Shown here one piece after another: positions 17,714 through 25,993 of a stretch of DNA of 64,000 nt. Positions within the stretch are counted from its first letter, which is position 1; each line of letters starts with the position of its first letter. This stretch comes from Aldehydirespirator sp965219165 (lineage in GTDB: Bacteria > Actinomycetota > Acidimicrobiia > Acidimicrobiales > Aldehydirespiratoraceae): NCBI GenBank assembly GCA_965219165.1, contig CBDCMW010000002.1, positions 992,001-1,056,000 of the forward strand. The letters run 5' to 3'. A program made the translations under genes and the position numbers. A model generated the notes under the pieces. The model did not search any database, had not been told where the DNA came from, and worked only from the letters and a program-made list of their open reading frames with translations.

Positions 17714-18118
17714 ATGACGATGACAGATCCGATCGCAGACATGCTGACCCGCATCCGCAACGCCAATGTGGCCATGCACGACGAGGTCTCCATGCCGTCG
17801 TCGAAGCGCAAGCTGGCCCTGGCCGAGGTGCTGCGGCGTGAGGGCTACATCGCGTCCTACGCCGAGAAGGACAACGCGTCCCGGCCGGGCAGGATGCTCA
17901 CCATCGAGATGAAGTACTCGCCCGAGCGCGACCGCGTCATCCGCGGGCTGCGGCGCATCTCCAAGCCCGGGCTGCGCGTCTACCGGAAGCGAGACGAGAT
18001 CCCGCGGGTTCAGGGCGGGCTCGGAGTGGCCGTGGTGTCCACCAACAAGGGCCTGATGAGCGACCGAGAGGCGAGGAGGAAGCGCATGGGCGGCGAGATC
18101 CTCTGCTACGTGTGGTGA
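17714..18118 (+). CDS. rpsH: 30S ribosomal protein S8
   Basis: Assembly protein and, in enterobacteria, the spc-operon regulator. It is 134 residues: DPIADMLTRIRNANVA, VIRGLRRISKPGLRVY, and the C-terminal STNKGLMSDREARRKRMGGE. A 57 bp gap with short GTGAGG repeats separates it from rplF. Confidence 0.97.
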   Translation: MTMTDPIADMLTRIRNANVAMHDEVSMPSSKRKLALAEVLRREGYIASYAEKDNASRPGRMLTIEMKYSPERDRVIRGLRRISKPGLRVYRKRDEIPRVQGGLGVAVVSTNKGLMSDREARRKRMGGEILCYVW

Positions 18119-18175
18119 GGGGCCAACAATGGCTGGAGTGGGCAGTGACCTGCCAGTGGAAGTGAGGAACCGGCG

Positions 18176-18715
18176 ATGAGTCGCGTGGGAAGCGCCCCGA
18201 TCACCGTCCCCAGCGGCGTGGACGTGGCCGTCGAGGGCCGCACAGTTGTGGTGACGGGAGCCAAGGGCACGCTGCGCCGGGATCTTCCCGGCCAGATCAG
18301 CGTGCGCGCGGCCGACGGCACCCTGCTCGTCGAGCGCCCCGACGACACCGCCCAGAACAGGTCGCTGCATGGGCTCACCCGGACGCTGGTGCAGAACATG
18401 GTCACCGGTGTGAGCCAGGGGTTCACCAAGGAGCTACGCATCCAGGGAGTGGGCTACAGGGTCAACGAGTCGACCCCCACCTCGCTGGAGCTGTCCCTGG
18501 GCTTCAGCCACACCGTGAAGATCGATGCGCCCTCGGGTGTGGAGTTCGAGGTCCCCCAACGCACCCAGATCTTTGTCAAGGGCATCGACAAACAGCTCGT
18601 CGGCCAGGTGGCGGCCGACATCAGGAAATGGCGCCCGCCCGAGCCCTACAAGGGCAAGGGCATCCGCTACGCCGACGAGCGGGTCAAGCGCAAGGCCGGG
18701 AAGGCAGCGAAGTAG
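18176..18715 (+). CDS. rplF: 50S ribosomal protein L6
   Basis: Stalk-base protein near the factor-binding site. It is 179 residues made of two similar beta domains: MSRVGSAPITVPSGVDV, VTGVSQGFTKELRIQGVGYR, and the C-terminal RKWRPPEPYKGKGIRYADE. It is followed 2 bp later by rplR. Confidence 0.97.
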   Translation: MSRVGSAPITVPSGVDVAVEGRTVVVTGAKGTLRRDLPGQISVRAADGTLLVERPDDTAQNRSLHGLTRTLVQNMVTGVSQGFTKELRIQGVGYRVNESTPTSLELSLGFSHTVKIDAPSGVEFEVPQRTQIFVKGIDKQLVGQVAADIRKWRPPEPYKGKGIRYADERVKRKAGKAAK

Positions 18716-18717
18716 CC

Positions 18718-19083
18718 ATGGTTGATCAGGCCAGAAGGCGCCGGGAGGGACGCATCCGCCGTCACCGGCGCGTCCGCAAGAAGGTGCAGGGCACGGCTCA
18801 GCGGCCGCGGCTGTCGGTGTTCCGGTCGAGTCGTCACATCTCGGCCCAGCTCATCGATGACATCGAGGGCATCACGCTGTTGTCGGCTTCCACGCTGGAG
18901 GCCGACCTTCGTTCCGCTCCGGGAGGCAACGTGGCCGCGGCCCGCACGGTGGGGACGCTGATCGCGCAACGGGCTGCGGGCACGGGTATCACCGCCGCGG
19001 TGTTCGATCGGGGCGGTTACAAGTACCACGGCAGGGTGGCCGAGCTCGCCAACGCCGCCCGGTCGGCAGGATTGGAGTTCTGA
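18718..19083 (+). CDS. rplR: 50S ribosomal protein L18
   Basis: 5S rRNA-binding protein of 121 residues from the ATG at 18718. It has RRHRRVRKKVQGTAQRPRLS, VFRSSRHISAQLIDD, and the ending FDRGGYKYHGRVAELANAAR. The last codons and stop are duplicated 41 bp downstream, so a second copy of the GLEF-stop sequence lies directly before rpsE. Confidence 0.96.
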   Translation: MVDQARRRREGRIRRHRRVRKKVQGTAQRPRLSVFRSSRHISAQLIDDIEGITLLSASTLEADLRSAPGGNVAAARTVGTLIAQRAAGTGITAAVFDRGGYKYHGRVAELANAARSAGLEF

Positions 19084-19130
19084 TGACCGGCCGAGCCGCC
19101 CCCCAGCCAGGATTGGAGTTCTGATGACCG
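19067..19130. repeat. 23 bp direct repeat spanning the rplR stop and the rpsE start
   Basis: Identical 23 bp copies at 19067-19089 and 19108-19130, with a 41 bp period. The first covers the last rplR codons and TGATGACCG. The second recreates the same codons and contains the rpsE start ATG at 19124. The 41 bp between the copies looks like the product of one tandem duplication. Confidence 0.9.
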
Positions 19131-19708
19131 AGGAGCGCACGGGCGGCCCGCCGCTGCGGGAGTCGCGCGTGATCAACATCAACCGGGTGGCCAAGGTGGT
19201 CAAGGGCGGACGCCGTTTCTCCTTCACTGCCCTGGTGGTGATCGGCGACGGTGCGGGCCGGGTCGGCCTCGGCTACGGGAAGGCCAAGGAGGTGCCCCTG
19301 GCCATACAGAAGGGCACCGAGGAGGCCAGGCGCAACGTCTTCGAGGTGGCGATGGCGGGCAGCACGATCATGCATCCGGTGATCGGCACGACCGGAGCCG
19401 GGCGGGTGCTGCTCAAGCCGGCCGCCCCCGGTACGGGCGTGATCGCGGGCGGCGCGGCTCGGGCCATCCTCGAGGAGGCGGGCATAGGCGACGTGCTGTG
19501 CAAGTCGCTCGGCTCGGCCAACCACATCAACGTCGCGAGGGCCACCATAAGCGGACTGCAGTCGCTGCGCCGTCCCGACGAGGTGGCCCGACTGCGGGGC
19601 CTGAACCCTGAGGACTTCCTGCCCAAGGGCCTGTGGGACGCCTACCAGACCACACGCATGGACCGGGCCGCCGCGGCCCAGCGCGCTGACGGGGCGGAGG
19701 ACCAGTGA
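19124..19708 (+). CDS. rpsE: 30S ribosomal protein S5
   Basis: Accuracy protein at the mRNA entry. It is 194 residues with the N-terminal dsRNA-binding-like domain (RVAKVVKGGRRFSFTALVVI, then GDGAGRVGLGYGKAKEVPLA) and the C-domain (GVIAGGAARAILEEAGIGDV). The ATG at 19124 is chosen because the family N-terminus (a short acidic leader before INRVAKVVKGG) follows. The stop overlaps rpmD. Confidence 0.97.
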   Translation: MTEERTGGPPLRESRVININRVAKVVKGGRRFSFTALVVIGDGAGRVGLGYGKAKEVPLAIQKGTEEARRNVFEVAMAGSTIMHPVIGTTGAGRVLLKPAAPGTGVIAGGAARAILEEAGIGDVLCKSLGSANHINVARATISGLQSLRRPDEVARLRGLNPEDFLPKGLWDAYQTTRMDRAAAAQRADGAEDQ

Positions 19709-19890
19709 TGGCTCTTCGGGTGACCCAGGTCCGCTCCGCCATCGGCTCGAAGCCCAAGCAGCGCGGTACGCTGCGAGCGCTCGGCTTGGGACGGATCGGC
19801 AGGAGCAACACCCTGCCCGACCGCCCTGAGATTCGCGGCATGATCCAACGGGTTCCCCACTTGGTCTCCGTCGAGGAGGTGGACGGATGA
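19708..19890 (+). CDS. rpmD: 50S ribosomal protein L30
   Basis: 60-residue protein: LRVTQVRSAIGSKPKQRGTL, then RALGLGRIGRSNTLPDRPE. The ATG at 19708 overlaps the rpsE TGA; the GTG one codon earlier is less likely. The stop overlaps the rplO ATG. Confidence 0.95.
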   Translation: MALRVTQVRSAIGSKPKQRGTLRALGLGRIGRSNTLPDRPEIRGMIQRVPHLVSVEEVDG

Positions 19891-20390
19891 CAGAGCAGAC
19901 GAAACTGCACGACCTGCGAGCCGCTCCCGGCTCGCGCAAGAGGTCCAAGCGGGTGGCGCGGGGCATCGCCGGGCGCGGCGGCAAGACCGCGGGCCGCGGC
20001 ATGAAGGGCCAGAAGGCCCGCAGCAAGGTGCCTGTCGGCTTCGAGGGCGGCCAGATGCCGCTGGTTCGCCGCGTCCCCAAGTGGCGAGGCTTCACCAACC
20101 CGTTCCGGGTGGAGTACCAGCCCGTCAACCTCGACACCATCGAGGCCACCGGCCTCGACGAGATCTCGCCGGAGACCCTGCGGGAGCGGGGCCTGGTCGG
20201 CAAGAAGGCGCTCGTGAAGGTGCTGGGCCGGGGCGAGTTGCACCGGGCGGTGCGAGTGAAGGCCCACGCGGTGTCGGCCGCCGCGGCCGAGGCCATCGCC
20301 GCGGCCGGCGGCAGCGTCGAGATCATCCCGAAGCCGTGGGGCGACCGGCGCCCACCCCACGGCAGCTACAACCAGCACACCAACCGCTGA
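19887..20390 (+). CDS. rplO: 50S ribosomal protein L15
   Basis: Late assembly protein of 167 residues: LHDLRAAPGSRKRSKRVARG, GRGMKGQKARSKVPVGFEGG and GEVHR-type GRGELHRAVRVKAHAVSAAA. It is the last gene before a copy of the 147 bp dispersed element, whose inverted-repeat end lies 7 bp after the stop. Confidence 0.96.
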   Translation: MTEQTKLHDLRAAPGSRKRSKRVARGIAGRGGKTAGRGMKGQKARSKVPVGFEGGQMPLVRRVPKWRGFTNPFRVEYQPVNLDTIEATGLDEISPETLRERGLVGKKALVKVLGRGELHRAVRVKAHAVSAAAAEAIAAAGGSVEIIPKPWGDRRPPHGSYNQHTNR

Positions 20391-20396
20391 TCGCTC

Positions 20397-20543
20397 AGAG
20401 GCCGAGCGGATAGGAGCAAACCATGAGGATCTTCGCGAGGCACCGAGCGAGGCCGTGGCCCGAGCGGCCCGTGAGCGCAGCGAACAAGAGCGGGAATCAA
20501 CATGCCTCACCGCGAGGCGTTGACACCTATTCGCGGGGCCTCT
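20397..20543 (-). repeat. Dispersed 147 bp element, copy A (complete)
   Basis: It is bounded by inverted ends AGAGGCCGAGCGGATAGG (20397-20414) and CCTATTCGCGGGGCCTCT (20526-20543). The conserved core of about 52 bp at 20445-20496 is in reverse orientation. The same core recurs at 22.6, 26.8, 43.6 and 59.7 kb. No transposase frame is present, so this is MITE-like or REP-like. Confidence 0.85.
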
Positions 20544-20592
20544 AAGTCGTGAGGATGGCCGCACACCAGGAGACGAGCACCGGGAGGCGACC

Positions 20593-21921
20593 GTGCTGAC
20601 CCGCGTGCTCAACATGTTCCGCATCCCGGATCTGCGCAACAAGATCCTCTTCACGCTGTTCATCCTCGGCGTCTACCGCCTCGGCGCTTTCATACCCGCG
20701 CCCTACGTCGACACCGACGCGGTCCAGTTGCTGCGGGACCAGGCCAACACGTCGGGCGGGATCCTCGGGTTCGTGCAGCTCTTCTCGGGCGGCGCACTCA
20801 CGCAGTTCGCCATATTCGCGCTGGGGATCATGCCCTACATCACCGCGTCGATCATCATGCAGATCCTGGGGGTGGTGATCCCCCGCATCGAGCAGTGGCA
20901 GCAGCAGGGCGCGGTGGGCCAGCGCAAGATCACCCAGTGGACGCGCTACCTCACCGTCGGAATCGCCCTGCTGCAGTCGACCAGCTTTGCGTTCCTGTTC
21001 CACAGTGGCGCCCTCGTGGGTGGGATCGACCTGCTGCCCAACTTCAGCGTCTGGGCCGTGTTCGTGGTGGTTCTCACGCTCACCACCGGCACCGCCCTGC
21101 TCATGTGGATGGGGGAGTTGATCACCCAGCGCGGCATCGGAAACGGCATGTCGCTGCTGATCTTCACCAGCGTGGTGTCGACGCTGCCGGCCCAGCTCAC
21201 CACGGTCAACGCCAACAACGGGACCGACGCCCTGATCGGCTTCATCGCGGTGGCGGTGATCCTGCTGGTGTGCATCGTCTTCGTGGAGCAGGGCCAGCGT
21301 CGCATCCCGGTGCAGTTCGCCAAGCGGGTGGTGGGTCGGCGCATGTACGGCGGTCAGAGCACCTACATACCGCTCAAGGTCAACCAGTCAGGCGTGATCC
21401 CCATCATCTTCGCCAGTTCCGTGCTGTACCTGCCCACGCTGATCGGAGCGGCCATGCCCGACGGCGGCATCAGCGGGAGCATCCAGGACTTCGTCAACGA
21501 CCACCTCACATATCCGACCAGCCCCGTCTACCTGTTCTTCTTCGGTCTGATGATCATCGGGTTCGCGTACTTCTACACGGCCATCACCTTCGACCCGGTC
21601 AAGCAGGCCGACACCATCCGCAAGCAGGGCGGGTTCATCCCCGGCATCCGCCCCGGGGTCCAGACCGAGCGCTACCTGGCGAAGATCCTCTCGCGCATCA
21701 CCCTGCCAGGGTCGCTGTTCATCGCCCTCGTGGCCCTCGTGCCCTCCATCCTCTACGCGGTGTTCCTCGGCGGCGACCTGGGTGCGGGCCAGGGCGGCGG
21801 CGCCAGCGGTCTCCTCTACGGCGGCATCTCGCTGCTCATCGCCACTGGCGTGGCCCTCGAGACCATGAAGCAGATCGACAGCCAGCTGATGATGAGGAAT
21901 TACGAAGGTTTCTTGAAGTGA
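20593..21921 (+). CDS. secY: Preprotein translocase subunit SecY
   Basis: Forms the protein-conducting channel in the cytoplasmic membrane with SecE and SecG. It is 442 residues from a GTG with GGGAGGCGACC upstream. Ten hydrophobic segments can be traced. Characteristic stretches include LGIMPYITASIIMQILGVVI (the family signature region), the plug-side N-terminal half, and FYTAITFDPVKQADTIRKQG with GIRPGVQTERYLAKIL in the cytosolic loop. The sequence at the stop (CTTGAAGT) is imperfectly repeated before adk. Confidence 0.97.
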   Translation: MLTRVLNMFRIPDLRNKILFTLFILGVYRLGAFIPAPYVDTDAVQLLRDQANTSGGILGFVQLFSGGALTQFAIFALGIMPYITASIIMQILGVVIPRIEQWQQQGAVGQRKITQWTRYLTVGIALLQSTSFAFLFHSGALVGGIDLLPNFSVWAVFVVVLTLTTGTALLMWMGELITQRGIGNGMSLLIFTSVVSTLPAQLTTVNANNGTDALIGFIAVAVILLVCIVFVEQGQRRIPVQFAKRVVGRRMYGGQSTYIPLKVNQSGVIPIIFASSVLYLPTLIGAAMPDGGISGSIQDFVNDHLTYPTSPVYLFFFGLMIIGFAYFYTAITFDPVKQADTIRKQGGFIPGIRPGVQTERYLAKILSRITLPGSLFIALVALVPSILYAVFLGGDLGAGQGGGASGLLYGGISLLIATGVALETMKQIDSQLMMRNYEGFLK

Positions 21922-21952
21922 CCAGCAACCACGCAGGGGCTTCCTGAAGTAG

Positions 21953-22525
21953 ATGGCCCCTCTGCGTATGGTGATCCTGGGTCGGCAGGGCTCGGGCAAG
22001 GGCACGCAATCGGAGCGCCTCACCGAGGCGTACGGGTGCGTGCATCTGTCCACCGGCGACGTGCTGCGGGCCGCGGCGGCCGCAGGCACCGATCTGGGCC
22101 GCCAGGCCAAGGCCGTTATGGACTCGGGCGGGCTGGTGGGCGACGACATCATGAACGGGATCGTGCACGACCGGCTGGCCCGCGACGACATTGCCTCGGC
22201 CGGTGTGCTGCTCGACGGCTACCCGCGCACCAGCGAGCAGGCTGACGCGCTGGAGGCCATCCTCGATGATGTGGGCCATCGCCTCGACGTGGCCGTGAAC
22301 ATAGACGTGCCCATATCCGACGTCACGGCCCGGATGCTGGCCAGAGGCCGCTCCGACGACACCCTCGAGGCGATCCAGCGCCGGCTGGAGCTGTACGAGG
22401 AGCAGACCGCACCGCTGCGCGACTGGTTCGAGGCCCGCGGGCTCCTTGCCACCGTGGACGGGGTCGGCCCGCCCGACGAGGTGTTCGAGCGCGTGGCGGC
22501 GGCCGTGGAACGCAGCCGTGGCTGA
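21953..22525 (+). CDS. adk: Adenylate kinase
   Basis: Interconverts ATP plus AMP with two ADP. It is 190 residues, the short form without the zinc-binding LID insert. It has the P-loop GRQGSGKGTQ, STGDVLRA for AMP binding, LLDGYPRTSEQADAL, and RLELYEEQTAPL. In most actinobacteria map (methionine aminopeptidase) follows; here the next features are a dispersed repeat copy and infA. Confidence 0.97.
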   Translation: MAPLRMVILGRQGSGKGTQSERLTEAYGCVHLSTGDVLRAAAAAGTDLGRQAKAVMDSGGLVGDDIMNGIVHDRLARDDIASAGVLLDGYPRTSEQADALEAILDDVGHRLDVAVNIDVPISDVTARMLARGRSDDTLEAIQRRLELYEEQTAPLRDWFEARGLLATVDGVGPPDEVFERVAAAVERSRG

Positions 22526-22560
22526 CTCCGCCTCCGGCACGGCTGTATCGACCCGGCTGG

Positions 22561-22662
22561 TTTCCCGCTCTTGTTCGCTGCGCTCACGGGCCGCTCGGGC
22601 CACGGCCTCGCTCAACGCTGTGCGAGACTCTTCGTGAACTGCGGCCTATCCACTCGGCCTCT
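22561..22662 (+). repeat. Dispersed 147 bp element, copy B (left end missing)
   Basis: Core TTCCCGCTCTTGTTCGCTGC begins at 22562 and the right inverted end CCTATCCACTCGGCCTCT finishes at 22662. The left inverted end is not recognisable; adk coding sequence ends 36 bp before the core. Confidence 0.8.
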
Positions 22663-22763
22663 GGGGGGTTGGATGACCGACCGGTCGCAGGTAGCGTTGC
22701 ACTTCGGCCTCGGGCCGGTGCCGACGCGCGCCGACCGGGGCTCATCTCGCAGGAGGACAGGCA

Positions 22764-22988
22764 CTGCCGAAACCGAAAGAGGACGCAATCGTATTGGAGG
22801 GAACCGTCACGGAGTCCCTCCCCAACGCGATGTTCCGCGTGGAACTCGAGAACGGCCACTACGTGCTGGCCCACATCTCGGGCAAGATGCGGATGCACTA
22901 CATCCGGATACTTCCCGGGGACCGCGTCCAGGTCGAGGTGACGCCGTACGACCTCCAGCGGGGCCGAATCACCTATCGCTACAAGTGA
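22764..22988 (+). CDS. infA: Translation initiation factor IF-1, apparent CTG start
   Basis: Binds the ribosomal A site during initiation. The OB-fold body is unmistakable (TVTESLPNAMFRVELENG, YVLAHISGKMRMHYIRILPG, SPYDL-type TPYDLQRGRITYRYK). No ATG or GTG lies where IF-1 should begin. A CTG at 22764 sits 7 bases after a perfect AGGAGG (22751-22756) and gives MPKPKEDAIVLEGTV, which aligns with normal IF-1 N-termini and makes 74 residues. A TTG at 22794 would delete the first strand and has no Shine-Dalgarno. CTG initiation is therefore the best reading, unless the base is a sequencing error. Confidence 0.9.
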   Translation: MPKPKEDAIVLEGTVTESLPNAMFRVELENGHYVLAHISGKMRMHYIRILPGDRVQVEVTPYDLQRGRITYRYK

Positions 22989-23001
22989 GCATTAACCACC
23001 C

Positions 23002-23115
23002 ATGAAGGTCCGACCCAGCGTCAAGAAGATCTGCGACCGCTGCAAAGTAATACGTCGGCGCGGGCGCGTCATGGTGATCTGCGACAACGCCCGCCACAAG
23101 CAGAGGCAAGGCTGA
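23002..23115 (+). CDS. rpmJ: 50S ribosomal protein L36
   Basis: 37-residue zinc-binding protein: MKVRPSVKKICDRCKVIRRR, then GRVMVICDNARHKQRQG. The C-x2-C, C and H ligands of the zinc-dependent form are all present. It lies 13 bp after infA, as in other alpha operons. Confidence 0.96.
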   Translation: MKVRPSVKKICDRCKVIRRRGRVMVICDNARHKQRQG

Positions 23116-23151
23116 GATGGCCCGCGTCCCCGCAGCAGACAGGCACCGCTG

Positions 23152-23529
23152 ATGGCCCGCATATCCGGCGTCGACATCCCTCGCGAGAAGCGGGTGGAGA
23201 TCTCCCTGACATACATCTACGGGATCGGCCGCAGCACCGCCCATCTGATCTGCGAGGCGGCTGAGATCCATCCCGACACCCGGGTTCGCAACCTCACCGA
23301 CGAGGAGGTGGCGAGGCTGCGGGGCTACATCGACGCCAACGTGCGAGTGGAGGGCGACCTGCGGCGCGAGGTGTCCCAGGACATCAAGCGGAAGATGGAG
23401 ATCGGCTGCTACCAGGGCCTTCGCCACCGTCGCGGGCTTCCGGTGCGGGGTCAGCGGACCCATACCAATGCCCGCACCCGCAAGGGACCGAAGCGCACCG
23501 TGGCCGGCAAGAAGAAGGTCAAGAAGTAG
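23152..23529 (+). CDS. rpsM: 30S ribosomal protein S13
   Basis: Head protein contacting P-site tRNA and the large subunit. It is 125 residues: ARISGVDIPREKRVEISLTY, YGIGRSTAHLIC, and the basic tail GLRHRRGLPVRGQRTHTNAR. A 12 bp stretch containing its stop (CAAGAAGTAGGC) recurs 50 bp downstream before rpsK. Confidence 0.97.
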   Translation: MARISGVDIPREKRVEISLTYIYGIGRSTAHLICEAAEIHPDTRVRNLTDEEVARLRGYIDANVRVEGDLRREVSQDIKRKMEIGCYQGLRHRRGLPVRGQRTHTNARTRKGPKRTVAGKKKVKK

Positions 23530-23592
23530 GCATGCAAGAAGCAGGCGCGCAGCCAACAAGCATGGCAGCCAAGAAGTAGGCGACTGGCGGTC

Positions 23593-23991
23593 ATGGCAAA
23601 ACCATCCTCGGACAGAAAGCGCACACGCAAGCGCGAACGCAAGAACGTGACGCACGGCGTGGCCCACATCAAGAGTTCGTTCAACAACACGGTCATCACC
23701 ATCACCGACCTTCAGGGCAACGTGATCTCGTGGGCCTCCGCGGGCAATGTCGGCTTCAAGGGCTCCCGCAAGTCCACGCCCTTTGCTGCGCAGATGGCGG
23801 CCGAGCAGGCTGCTCGCAAGGCGATGGAGCACGGCCTGCGCAAGGTCGATGTGCAGGTCAAGGGGCCCGGCTCGGGACGCGAGACTGCCATCCGCTCGCT
23901 CCAGAACATCGGCATCGACGTGACCGGCATCACCGACGTCACGCCGGTGCCCCACAACGGCTGCCGCCAACCCAAGCGCAGAAGGGTCTGA
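23593..23991 (+). CDS. rpsK: 30S ribosomal protein S11
   Basis: Platform protein near the E site. It is 132 residues with GVAHIKSSFNNTVITITDLQ, GFKGSRKSTPFAAQMAAEQA and the C-terminus DVTPVPHNGCRQPKRRRV. It lies one base before the rpsD ATG. Confidence 0.97.
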   Translation: MAKPSSDRKRTRKRERKNVTHGVAHIKSSFNNTVITITDLQGNVISWASAGNVGFKGSRKSTPFAAQMAAEQAARKAMEHGLRKVDVQVKGPGSGRETAIRSLQNIGIDVTGITDVTPVPHNGCRQPKRRRV

Positions 23992-23992
23992 C

Positions 23993-24610
23993 ATGTCGCG
24001 CTACACAGGACCCAAGGCGCGGGTGTCGCGCCGGCTCAACACCAACATCTGGGGCACCAAGGGCGAGGCGATCGCTCTCGACCGGCGGCCCTACCCGCCC
24101 GGCGAGCGGGGCCGCTCGCGGCGGCGCAGCACCGCGTCCGAGTTCCTGGTGCAGATGCAGGAGAAGCAGAAGGCTCGCCACACCTACGGGCTGACCGAGC
24201 GCCAGTTCCGCAACCTGTTCGCGGAGGCCAGCCGCCGTCAGGGCGTCACCGGCGAGAACATGCTGCGGTTCCTGGAGCTGCGCCTCGACAACTTCGTCTA
24301 CCGCATGGGCTGGGGCGCCACCCGTCCCCAGGCCCGCCAGCTGGTCAACCACGGCCATGTCAACGTGAACGGCTCTCGAGTGACGATCGCCAGCTACCGG
24401 CTGCGCAAGGGTGACGCCATCGAGCTGCGGGCCAAGATCCGCGGCTCGGCCACGATCCAGTGGAACGTGGATGTGCTCGACCGCAACCCGCCCGCATGGA
24501 TCGACCGCGGCGAGGACAACTTCACCGCCTCGGTGCGCGAGTTGCCCATCCGCGAGCAGATCGACGTGCCGATCCGTGAGCAGCTCATCGTCGAGCTGTA
24601 CTCCAAGTAG
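23993..24610 (+). CDS. rpsD: 30S ribosomal protein S4
   Basis: Nucleates 30S assembly. It is 205 residues. The N-terminus lacks the zinc-binding cysteines (RYTGPKARVSRRLNTNIWGT), and the S4 domain follows (ENMLRFLELRLDNFVYRMGW, RQLVNHGHVNVNGSRV). The stop TAG lies within a perfect 12 bp tandem duplication at 24607-24630. Confidence 0.97.
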   Translation: MSRYTGPKARVSRRLNTNIWGTKGEAIALDRRPYPPGERGRSRRRSTASEFLVQMQEKQKARHTYGLTERQFRNLFAEASRRQGVTGENMLRFLELRLDNFVYRMGWGATRPQARQLVNHGHVNVNGSRVTIASYRLRKGDAIELRAKIRGSATIQWNVDVLDRNPPAWIDRGEDNFTASVRELPIREQIDVPIREQLIVELYSK

Positions 24611-24630
24611 CCCGAGCCGTAGCCCGAGCC
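24607..24630. repeat. 12 bp perfect tandem duplication over the rpsD stop
   Basis: GTAGCCCGAGCC occurs twice in tandem; the first TAG is the rpsD stop codon. It is the same kind of event as at 6493 and 19067. Confidence 0.9.
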
Positions 24631-24660
24631 CTGACCGACGCAGGATAGTCGAGGAGACCC

Positions 24661-25602
24661 ATGCTTGTAATGCAGCGCCCGACCGTCGAGGTCCTCGAGT
24701 CGACCGACGGCAATCACCAGCAATTTGCCATCGGCCCCCTCGAGCCGGGCTTCGGCCATACGATCGGGAACTCGCTGCGGCGCACGCTGCTGTCGTCGAT
24801 CCCCGGAGCGGCCGTCAGCCAGGTCCGCTTCGACAGCGCCCTGCACGAGTTCGCCACCATCGGTGGCGTGGCCGAGGATGTCACCGACATAATCTTGAAC
24901 CTCAAGGACTTGGTGCTCGTGGTGCTGTGCGAGGAGCCGGTGACGCTGCGGCTCGACGTGCGCGGTCCGGCAGACGTCAATGCGGGCGACATCCAGCGCC
25001 ATCCCGATGTCGAGATCCTCAACCCGGAGGCTCCGATCGCCACGCTCAACCAGTCCGGCCGGCTGGCTGTCGACATCACCGTGGCCCGGGGCCGCGGCTA
25101 CGTGTCCGCCGAGGAGAACAAGGAGCTGACAGCAGCCATCGGGGTGATACCGGTCGATTCGATCTACTCACCGGTGCGGCGCGTCGCGTTCAACGTGGAG
25201 ACCACCCGGGTAGAGCAGTCCACCGACTACGACCTGCTGGTGCTCGAGGTGGAGACCGACGGATCGATCACACCGACCGATGCGCTGGCCTCCGCTGGCG
25301 CCACGCTGAGGAGCCTCATCCAGCTCGTCGAGGAGATGAGCGACGAGCCGCAGGGCCTGGAACTGGGCGAGATCATGTCCGCGACCCAGCCCGACGCCGA
25401 GGCAGAGCTCATGGTGGACGATCTCGAGCTCACGGAGCGTCCCCGCAACTGCCTCAAGCGGGCCCAGGTCAACACGCTCAACGAGCTACTGGAACGGACT
25501 CCCGAGGATCTGCTGGCCATCACGAACTTCGGCGAGAAGAGCCTCGACGAGGTGGTCGCCAAGCTCGACGAGCGAGGCCTCTCGCTGCGAGGTGGGGGCT
25601 GA
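24661..25602 (+). CDS. rpoA: RNA polymerase alpha subunit
   Basis: Scaffold of RNA polymerase that also contacts UP elements and activators. It is 313 residues: an N-terminal dimerisation domain (GPLEPGFGHTIGNSLRRTLL, then SSIPGAAVSQVRFD), a linker, and a C-terminal helix-hairpin-helix domain (NCLKRAQVNTLNELLERTPE, then LLAITNFGEKSLDEVVAKL). It starts with GTCGAGGAGACCC before the ATG and precedes rplQ as usual. Confidence 0.98.
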   Translation: MLVMQRPTVEVLESTDGNHQQFAIGPLEPGFGHTIGNSLRRTLLSSIPGAAVSQVRFDSALHEFATIGGVAEDVTDIILNLKDLVLVVLCEEPVTLRLDVRGPADVNAGDIQRHPDVEILNPEAPIATLNQSGRLAVDITVARGRGYVSAEENKELTAAIGVIPVDSIYSPVRRVAFNVETTRVEQSTDYDLLVLEVETDGSITPTDALASAGATLRSLIQLVEEMSDEPQGLELGEIMSATQPDAEAELMVDDLELTERPRNCLKRAQVNTLNELLERTPEDLLAITNFGEKSLDEVVAKLDERGLSLRGGG

Positions 25603-25603
25603 T

Positions 25604-25957
25604 ATGCCGGCCCGTCCCCGCAAGGGCCGTCGTTTCGGGGGCAGCAGCCGCCATCAGAAGCTGATGATGGCGAACCTTGTGGCGTCGCTGATCGCGGCGG
25701 AGGGCATCACCACCACCGAGGCCAAGGCCAAGGCAGTGCGCCCCATCGCCGAGAAGATGATCACCAAGGCCCGTCGGGGTGGGATGCACAACCATCGGCA
25801 GGTGGTGAAGTTCCTCGGTGACCGGGAGATGGCCTCGAAGCTCTTCGACGAGATCGGCCCTCGCTATGTCGATCGTCCCGGCGGCTACACCCGCATCGTG
25901 AAGCTCGGGTCTCGCCACGGCGACAACGCCCCCATGGCGCGCATCGAACTGGTCTGA
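25604..25957 (+). CDS. rplQ: 50S ribosomal protein L17
   Basis: 117 residues: MPARPRKGRRFGGSSRHQKL, NLVASLIAAEGITTTEAKAK, and GGYTRIVKLGSRHGDNAPMA. The start ATG is one base after the rpoA stop. This is the end of the alpha operon proper; truA follows within 40 bp. Confidence 0.97.
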   Translation: MPARPRKGRRFGGSSRHQKLMMANLVASLIAAEGITTTEAKAKAVRPIAEKMITKARRGGMHNHRQVVKFLGDREMASKLFDEIGPRYVDRPGGYTRIVKLGSRHGDNAPMARIELV

Positions 25958-25993
25958 TTGTCCGGGGGACATAGTCCGGTCGGGGTCGTCCGA

